DNA from: Theodoxus fluviatilis
Lineage: Eukaryota > Mollusca > Gastropoda > Cycloneritida > Neritidae
NCBI GenBank assembly: GCA_034096865.1
Contig: JAWQFJ010005751.1
Span: forward strand, 30,001-55,442
Direction of reading: 5' to 3'
DNA: 25,442 nucleotides
Below are positions 19,224 to 25,442 of the stretch, in pieces; the stretch's first letter is position 1; the number at the start of each line of letters is the position of its first letter. The notes under the pieces are model-generated. The model saw nothing but the letters and a program-made list of their open reading frames with translations, searched no databases and was not told where the DNA came from. The translations under genes and the position numbers were made by a program.

Positions 19224-20086
19224 CGCGTCGACAAACAAGCAGTTTTACATGTCTTTAAGCGATGTGATTACTTCCCTTGATTCACCCATATTCATTCCCG
19301 CTTGGTGCGCTGCGTTTCCGAGCGTCTTGTAACTTTATATAGCAATTAGCTTGGCATGAGCTATCTTTGCGTAACCTATAATCTTTGGTTAAACTCAATG
19401 TTTACATCTGACAATGTTTAAGGGAAGAGTTGTCTGACTTTAACAAAGCATAAAGAACGAGTCTCTATCATGAAACGAAAAAAAATATTACCCCAATTTC
19501 AAACTTGTCCATGCGCTCAGCCTGTGGTTCGAAGTTAATAAAATTTAACTTAAGACGTAGGTACCTTGAAACGTTATGCAGAAGCCCAATGTCACCCGAG
19601 AAAAAAGGCCTTAAAACCAGCGTTTTTAATTGCCTGCAAAACGTGTTAACGCCTCCTGTCTTTCAAAGCCCGTAGAAGACACACCCTTTTTGTTTTCTCT
19701 TCAAAACGCATGATGAATGGTTGGGCTATCGTTTGACGTTTAGTTTTACAAAATACTGTTGCATCTGATCTTCTTCTTCTCGAACGCCATCACACTTAGA
19801 TTTTAGAGTCAAGGATGAAATGGGCTGTCTTCTGGAGAGATTCCACCCTCTGATTATTTAATGAATTTAAGAATCGGAAAAAGTCGTTTTGCAAGTTCAT
19901 TTTCGGAGGGTATTCACTTTGACGCCAAGTTGCGCAGCGCTGAGTTAAGATAATCGTGATCTGTAAACGGGATCATAAAGAAGAATGAATGTCCTTTCCG
20001 AGCATATGTATATGGTTACTCAATATTTACTCGTTCAGCTTTTATAGCAAATTTTCGTTCCGCTCCTTAACTTTTTGTGCGTAGTG
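19224..20086 (-). mobile_element. Right arm of the 3-kb imperfect palindrome
   Basis: Inverted partner of 17043-18203, ending ...TTTTTGTGCGTAGTG at 20086. It contains about 90 bp (near 19767-19858) absent from the left arm. Together the ends read CACTA...TAGTG. The three bases outside each end (ATG left, TAC right) do not match, so a target-site duplication is not evident. Confidence 0.87.
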
Positions 20087-20192
20087 TACTTTGGAGGACA
20101 GCACTTCATCTCTCATTATATAGTTATTGCAACTGTCCCATACGATAGAATCGTGCTTCATGTCTCAGCGTCTGAAGCCGTTCAGAGAAGCA

Positions 20193-20622
20193 CTAAGAAT
20201 TAACCTCATGCCGTTCCGTTAAACATATTATGGGACTCTCATTGTTAGCAACGCCGTTGGCGTCGACGGACGTGACGTCCTCTGGTATCAATGTAGCACC
20301 TTCTGGCGCATGCTCAGTGGCAGTAATGACGTTAATAATAACATCGGTTTGGTCCCGAAGGGGTTCTGCTATCCTTCATGGGCATACTAATAGAACCTCT
20401 TAAATTACATCTTTCTTTTGATTGCCGCATTACTCGTTGATTTCTGTGGCAAAATGGAAAATTATTATTAACCTGATTTCCCATCGGGAGAAGAACAAAC
20501 TCGAAAATATCTAGAGTCAAAGCTTGACTAAGATCTTTTCCGCCCACCGCTGATTTAACTTTCCGCAGCAGGAAGTTCGGGTGGTCGCGACTTTCAGGTT
20601 GCCTCCCGTCAATCTTTCGCAA
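20193..20622 (-). pseudogene. Possible broken minus-strand coding remnant, unidentified
   Basis: Two overlapping open minus-strand frames: 20622 to 20332 (about 96 codons, no ATG; contains LDIFEFVLLPMGNQVN) and, in a different frame, 20378 to 20193 (61 codons; contains ATEHAPEGATLIPEDV and ends NS-stop). Their overlap would fit one coding sequence with a single frameshift. Amino-acid composition is protein-like and not low-complexity. I recognise no family, and length alone does not exclude chance. Confidence 0.3.
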
Positions 20623-20639
20623 ACACGGATTAATAAGGC

Positions 20640-21735
20640 GTTAGTACTTGTACTTACTTGTAAGATGCTTGAGGCCATTTAAGGCCTGTTCATCCTTAAG
20701 AAATTCAGGGTGTCATACCTGCGTTACTTCACGATAAAGTTGTGGATCACTTGTGGGTGTTGCGCAAAGAGGGTGTTTGCGTCGCAAAGCTACTGTAGTC
20801 GCAAGGGGAACTGCTCGTGTAGACCATGGATCCTATATCATGTGTAGACTGAAGCCGCATGCAGATCGAACGCTTTGACTGAAACTTTGACAGCAGCAGC
20901 TGCACGAGCACCTATCAGCTTACCCGTTTTGTGACGCAAGGTAAGCTGCACGCTATGTCAATGTTTCTATAATAAATAAATAAAAACACAACACGGTCTT
21001 ATTTCTTACTTTGTTTGAACTCAGAGCTAGTGGCTAGTGCACATGAATTTATCATTAATGTGCTTATGATAAGTTGAGAATAATCGGCTCACTCTTCTAA
21101 GATAGCAGCAAACTCAACGTTGTCTTTATCATGCCTGAAACACAGCTTTGCTTTTCGTTTTCATGAATCCAGACGGAAACATTTCCTTGAATAAGAGTGG
21201 ACACATTGGAGGATTAGCTTACATGCAGTTAACTTTCATATGAAATTTAATGTTAATCAACCCCTGGTGAAAGTTCAAATCAGACATAATGACAGGGACA
21301 CCGGACAGGAATTGCGCCCGTCACGGTCTATTGAGTTTTTAAGGTTGAGCATTGCTTCCTAATGGACTAGAGCAAAGGCCCTATATAGTGTATAGGATCT
21401 TTGCTAGAGTGTGCCTGGTTTGTTCATGCATGACATTGCCAGTATTTCACAATCCTGATGAAAATTGCAGGATACAGTAAGAGGATGAGTGTATCACCGC
21501 AATGAGTTATTCTGTTTTTCGAAAGAAGTGAATTTTACACAGATGATTATCAATCAAATGCTTTCATTCCTTCCCCCACCCTTAATGATAAAATAATTTC
21601 ACAATGTCTATATTTTGATGAGAAATATTTACTTAATTGAATTATTTTCTGTCTGTGAAAAGAACATATGTGATGGAAAGTTAGGGGTCTATCCTATGGA
21701 TATGCAAATGTGCATTAATGCATCTCATTTAAGAC
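20640..21735. other. Intergenic stretch, nothing recognised
   Basis: Unique AT-rich sequence. A short TAAA repeat lies near 20970-20986. No exon, RNA gene or transposon end is visible. Confidence 0.5.
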
Positions 21736-21737
21736 AG

Positions 21738-21794
21738 ACACACATACACATGTACATGTATACATACACACACACATACACACACACATACACA

Positions 21795-21826
<32 letters not shown>

Positions 21827-21827
21827 T
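21738..21827. repeat. CA-rich microsatellite left of the LINE fragment
   Basis: Imperfect (ACAC/ATAC)n, becoming pure (CA)n at about 21799-21825, directly adjoining the LINE fragment. Confidence 0.95.
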
Positions 21828-21840
21828 GCCCAGCCGTTCT

Positions 21841-22200
21841 CATATGGCACCCATTCTTCGTGACCTGCACTGGCTACCCATTCACCATCAAATCAATTAC
21901 AAAACATTGTGCCATGTGTACAAGTGTGTCCATGGAGCAGCCCAGAAGTATCTGTCTGAACTTCTCATGAAGTATGAACCTGGCAGAGATCATGAGCACT
22001 TTTACAAGTTCCACGCTGCAACAACAGAAAATGTGGAGAGAGAGCTTTCTCAAAGGCTCTGGAACTGGAATGGCCTTCCAGAGAAGCTCTGAAAGTCATA
22101 ATCACTTCAGACATTTAAATCTGGCCTAAAGACCCGTCTATTAAAAATTTAATTGTGTCAGCACCTCGAGCATGCCCCTGGGCGTGAGATATTGGTGCTA
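21841..22200 (+). mobile_element. LINE (jockey/CR1-like clade) 3' fragment, decayed
   Basis: The + frame starting at 21841 reads HMAPILRDLHWLPIHHQINY, then YKCVHGAAQKYLSELL and LSQRLWNWNGLPEKL. This is the C-terminal tail that follows the reverse transcriptase of many LINEs (pattern: LxxLHWLPvxxRIxYK...YKxLhGxAPxYLxxLl...RLWNxLPxxLR). At 22090-22092 the expected arginine codon is TGA, and a TAA follows three codons later. After these stops the same frame continues with the usual SLQTFKSGLKTRLLKNL, ending near a GAGATATTGGTGCTATAAAAG motif. The copy is 5'-truncated and inactive, and its 3' end runs directly into (CA)n. Confidence 0.85.
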
Positions 22201-22204
22201 TAAA

Positions 22205-22238
22205 AGAACACACACACACACGCACAGGCAGGCACACA

Positions 22239-22313
<75 letters not shown>

Positions 22314-22335
22314 AGACACTCTAATTCACACACAT

Positions 22336-22374
<39 letters not shown>

Positions 22375-22479
22375 AATTCACACACATGTACACACACACA
22401 TACACAAACTCATGTACACACACACACACACGTTCACATATATACACACATTCACATGTATGCACACACACACACACTA

Positions 22480-22545
<66 letters not shown>

Positions 22546-22742
22546 TCTAATTCACACACATGTACACACACACATACACAAACTCATGTACACACACATA
22601 CACACACACACACACATTCACATATACACACATTCACATGTATGCACACACACACACACACATGTACACACACACACACACACACAAACACGCCAATCAC
22701 ATGCACTTGCACACACACAGACACACACACAGACTGACAGAC

Positions 22743-22830
<88 letters not shown>
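22205..22830. repeat. CA microsatellite array with higher-order units
   Basis: Long (CA)n blocks (about 22241-22310, 22485-22540, 22750-22828) separated by recurrent phrases such as CTCTAATTCACACACATGTAC, ACAAACTCATGTACAC and TTCACATATACACACATTC. These phrases recur in the same order, so segments of about 200 bp have been duplicated together. Confidence 0.97.
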
Positions 22831-22832
<2 letters not shown>

Positions 22833-23070
22833 CTGTTGAACATTCTCTATGAAAACCATTTGTAACTTTTATGTCTTCACATTCCATGATTGAGTGAGTG
22901 ATAGGTGTTGGTTTTCTGCGTGAGTGGTGGATAAGTGTAGTAATGTTCATAGGAGTATGGCAACGAGGTTGTTGTAGTGTGTGGGTTAGGTTCGCTCTTC
23001 TAGAGTCATTTGAAGTCGCGTTGGAATCTGAATGATCTGACAGTCTGATGCCCCTGGTAGCATCATTGAC

Positions 23071-23585
23071 TACAGTAAACCTCTATGTTATGACCCTCTC
23101 TTAAACGACTTCCTCTTGATTGCGACTTGAAAAATTTTAACGGATGTATTTTCCTATCAAAGTGATCTCTCTTAAACGACTTCCTCCAAAACGCGACTTG
23201 CAACCGTCAATCCTCGGCATTTTAACGACTTTTGACCTAGATTTCCCCAAACTGGTACCATCTATTAGTTCAACCAAAAATCCCTTAAAGACATTCATCA
23301 AGTAACTAGTAAGGTGCCCTTGAAACAGCCGGAAACTTCGCAGCCAAAATTGAACCTATGTAAGTCACCTAATCAGTTACGTGATTTGCAAGTAGCAGTT
23401 GTATACATGTATACATGTACATAATATCATGCAATATATCAGCCTCTTCAAAGTTCCTTTATCTCCTGTATTCTGCTCATACATGTATGGTTGTTTTAAG
23501 TAGAAAAGGCAGTCTAGCTTACTCCACGTTAACAGTAAAATAGATGTATTGTGCATGTATTGCATTGTGTTTTAAGTTGGCATTA

Positions 23586-23652
<67 letters not shown>

Positions 23653-23762
23653 CATTATGTTCATTTTATTCAATTCTCCTTACCTCCATTTTAAGACTCC
23701 CTCCAAATTAAGACCTGATTTGGTAGGTTTTTCAAAGGTCGCAAAATAGAGGTGTTACTGTA
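23071..23762. mobile_element. Mariner/Tc-like MITE flanked by TA
   Basis: The left end is TACAGTAAACCTCTATGTTATGACC. The right end, reverse-complemented, is TACAGTAACACCTCTATTTTGCGACC, so terminal inverted repeats of about 25 bp start CAGT and are flanked by TA on both sides. The interior has imperfect copies of CTCTTAAACGACTTCCTC and an AT microsatellite. No transposase is present. The TA flanks and CAGT start fit the Tc1/mariner superfamily. Confidence 0.82.
23590..23649. repeat. AT microsatellite
   Basis: About 30 consecutive AT units inside the mariner-like element. Confidence 0.97.
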
Positions 23763-23923
23763 CTTCCCTGGCTGAGGTCCTGGAGCAGGCCTCAAAGCCC
23801 CACAGCCAGGGCATCCAGCTGCTGAAGGGGGCACCAAGCCGTTCCAGTTGTAGGATGTTCCGAATTGTATCTGCCTGGTGCAGACCGTGCCTGACATAGC
23901 GTGTGTTGCCTCTCTCTCCCCAG

Positions 23924-24040
23924 ATGTGCACAGAGGAGAACAAGAAAGTCTTTTTTGTGGTGGGCATAGTGGTGGGTTTCATCGCTCTCCTCATCGCCAT
24001 CCTTATCCCTCTCAGCTACCTTGGTGTGGAGTACTACCAG
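23924..24040 (+). CDS. Exon of an unidentified single-pass membrane protein
   Basis: A 117-nt segment (39 codons) bounded by a strong acceptor (tctctctccccag) and donor (CAG|GTGAGA at 24041). It reads MCTEENKKVFFVVGIVVGFI then ALLIAILIPLSYLGVEYYQ: a short polar N-terminus, about 22 hydrophobic residues forming a transmembrane helix, and the start of a juxtamembrane segment. The exon is in phase 0 at the 3' end, and the ATG directly follows the acceptor, so it could be the first coding exon or an internal one. The PLSYLGVEYYQ ending reminds me of uncharacterised invertebrate and protist membrane proteins with an SPFH-like region after the helix. That is recall only, and I do not assign a function. 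No following exon is recognisable before the window ends. Confidence 0.65.
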
Positions 24041-24043
24041 GTG

Positions 24044-24233
24044 AGATGATGATGATGACGACGACGACGATGACGACAAGACGATGATGATGATGATGAT
24101 GATGATGAGAAGATGAGGAGGGTAACTTAACTGATGATTGGTGATGATGATGATGATGATGATGACATTGAGGATGATGAGAAGGACAGGAGGATGAGTA
24201 CAGAACTGATGATGATGACGACGACGACGACAA

Positions 24234-24273
<40 letters not shown>

Positions 24274-24345
24274 CATTGAGGATGATGAGAAGGACAGGAG
24301 GATGAGTACAGAACTGATGATGATGATGATGATGATGATGATAAT
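24044..24345. repeat. GAT/GAC trinucleotide repeat with a 108-bp duplication
   Basis: GATGAT and GACGAC runs beginning immediately inside the donor of the preceding exon. The phrase TGACATTGAGGATGATGAGA and its downstream GGACAGGAGGATGAGTACAG occur at 24163 and again at 24271, so a 108-bp unit has been duplicated. Polyhistidine or polyaspartate frames here are artefacts. Confidence 0.95.
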
Positions 24346-25130
24346 GAAGAGGAAAATATTTTAGTATCAGATCACACTTTAGAGAGAGTTGTAACATTCA
24401 CAACAAATCTATAATTCTATGACTCAGTATGAGATAAAATGCTGACATTGCTGCTTGCATCTGCAGCATCTTAAATAAAAAATTCTTGTTTTGAATTCCA
24501 CAGAAAGCAAACTTTAGCTAGTAGGAAAACTGAAATGTAATTTACATAGTCAAGTGTACGAGCATGTACAGAGTGTTAATATTTTGTGCAATAGCTGACA
24601 AGTTGGAAAGAAAAGACAAATTAACATGAAAGTTGTTGAATTACACTTCTTTGGGGCCACTGCATAAATATTTAAATATTTACTAGTATCAATGAACTGT
24701 GACCCACCTTCCCTTCACCAGTTGCTTGTCTGCACAAATCACAAGGGATTGAAAAAAAAAACCAAATTAAGAGCTCTTCAATGCTGCAAATATCATGGAG
24801 ACATCTTTTTATCTGACTGAGTTGTGGCACTTTGAAGGTCGGGATGTAAACATTTATGAAACAGAAAAAATCCAGCCAAAATGCCTGAAACACTACCAGG
24901 TCATAATTTTTCTTACTCTCACAGTACAGGATTCCCCTTCATTCTGGTGTTTCTGTCAATCAATCCATTCTCACAAGAAAATATAGTCTCACTGTCATTT
25001 TTTAACAATCTTTAGCTTTCAAATGTCACCACAAAGGACGGTGTAGTTCACAGGAAAGATAAGCACAAAGCTTTCTAAATAGACTCACAAAACTTTGTTT
25101 TCAGCTCATCAACAGTGTTTTTTGGGTGAA
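24346..25130. other. Probable intron sequence, nothing recognised
   Basis: Unique AT-rich sequence downstream of the membrane-protein exon. I looked for acceptor-plus-open-frame combinations and found no convincing exon. Confidence 0.5.
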
Positions 25131-25149
25131 TAGTTGTTGGTTATAAAAA

Positions 25150-25392
25150 CCGCTGGCGCTGAACCTCCAGGTTTTGGCAAATTAAAAAAAAAATGAAAAA
25201 GATCAGGTTCGAACTCGCAACCTCTCGAGAAAAGATGGGGAAAAAACACACATGAACAAAAACACAATAAACCAGGTCGGGTTGGAACCCACAACCTCTC
25301 GAAAAAAGAGAAGAAAAAAGTTTCAGCGCAGAATCGAACCTGGTCATGCATGACCACGAGTCCAATGCTCTACCACACGAGCCATTAGACTT
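25150..25392 (-). mobile_element. tRNA-derived SINE with three box B-like motifs
   Basis: Read on the minus strand from 25392: TGGCTCGTGTGGTAGAGC resembles a Pol III box A, and CCAGGTTCGATTCTGC, ending near 25327, resembles box B, giving a tRNA-like head of about 65 bp. Further along the same strand two related segments follow: CGAGAGGTTGTGGGTTCC (around 25300-25283) and CGAGAGGTTGCGAGTTCGAA (around 25229-25210). Each resembles a tRNA T-arm. A T-rich segment follows. The tRNA part has no intact cloverleaf, so this is a SINE, not a functional tRNA gene. The outer boundary of the element is uncertain. Confidence 0.75.
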
Positions 25393-25442
25393 AGAGAATT
25401 GATATGACACTGAGACAAAAGTTCGCCACCCTCAAGTGGACA

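Noticed and set aside
22115..22950. CVCV/HTHT frames in the CA array
   Set aside because: Microsatellite translation.
23763..23900. GC-rich segment open in a + frame and two minus frames, considered as an upstream exon
   Set aside because: No donor follows the open part and no family is recognised. It may be an old dispersed fragment within the intron or promoter.
23792..24397. 201-codon minus-strand frame with histidine and isoleucine runs
   Set aside because: Translation of the GAT/GAC repeat, antisense to the membrane-protein exon, which has better splice and composition evidence.
25325..25392. Functional tRNA gene on the minus strand
   Set aside because: Box A and B resemblance is good, but no complete cloverleaf with paired acceptor ends is visible and extra T-arm copies follow, so a SINE is more likely.

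Overview
This is a stretch of animal nuclear DNA, most likely from a mollusc. There are no bacterial-type genes. The only confident protein-coding sequence is split by GT-AG introns, and the rest is dominated by microsatellites, minisatellites and degraded transposable elements. The mollusc assignment rests on the desaturase sequence and on a roughly 750-bp interspersed repeat packed with AAGGTCA/TGACCTT words, a style I associate with gastropod and bivalve genomes. That last point is recall, not a search result.

Positions 1-7471 hold the 3' half of a front-end fatty acid desaturase gene (FADS1/FADS2 family) on the + strand. Six exons (402-462, 2690-2766, 4352-4449, 4945-5121, 6289-6414, 7423-7471) join in one frame to exactly 588 nt, which is 195 residues plus a stop. 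They carry the third histidine box, QIEHH, across an intron. The cytochrome b5 domain and the first two histidine boxes must lie upstream of the window. Most of the introns have been invaded by repeats: intron 1 has a 73-bp and a 34-bp minisatellite plus a 171-bp duplication; intron 2 has the AAGGTCA-rich mobile repeat; intron 4 has a long GGT tract; intron 5 opens directly into (GT)n. The last coding exon runs into a 23-bp minisatellite whose first unit contains the last five codons and the stop.

Positions 7472-16800 are non-coding as far as I can tell. They hold a 110-bp duplication, a 72-bp x3 repeat, a 21-bp array of about 51 units (9298-10374), a 34-bp array (10692-10950), a 2.2-kb strongly T-biased tract flanked by further copies of the same 34-bp unit, a 265-bp MITE with TIRs of about 65 bp (15150-15414), and a 19-bp minisatellite.

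Positions 17043-20086 form a large imperfect palindrome with arms of about 1 kb. Its outer ends read CACTA...TAGTG. The left arm carries a separate small element (17324-17637). The centre carries a second, inverted copy of the AAGGTCA-rich repeat (18260-18980) and a TATA/initiator motif.

Positions 20087-25442 contain a possible frameshifted minus-strand coding remnant (20193-20622), a decayed C-terminal fragment of a LINE reverse transcriptase set between CA arrays, a TA-flanked mariner-like MITE (23071-23762), one exon of an unidentified membrane protein (23924-24040), a GAT/GAC repeat intron, and a tRNA-derived SINE on the minus strand at the right edge. The two genes show no obvious functional link; this is one partial gene and one exon in a repeat-rich region.
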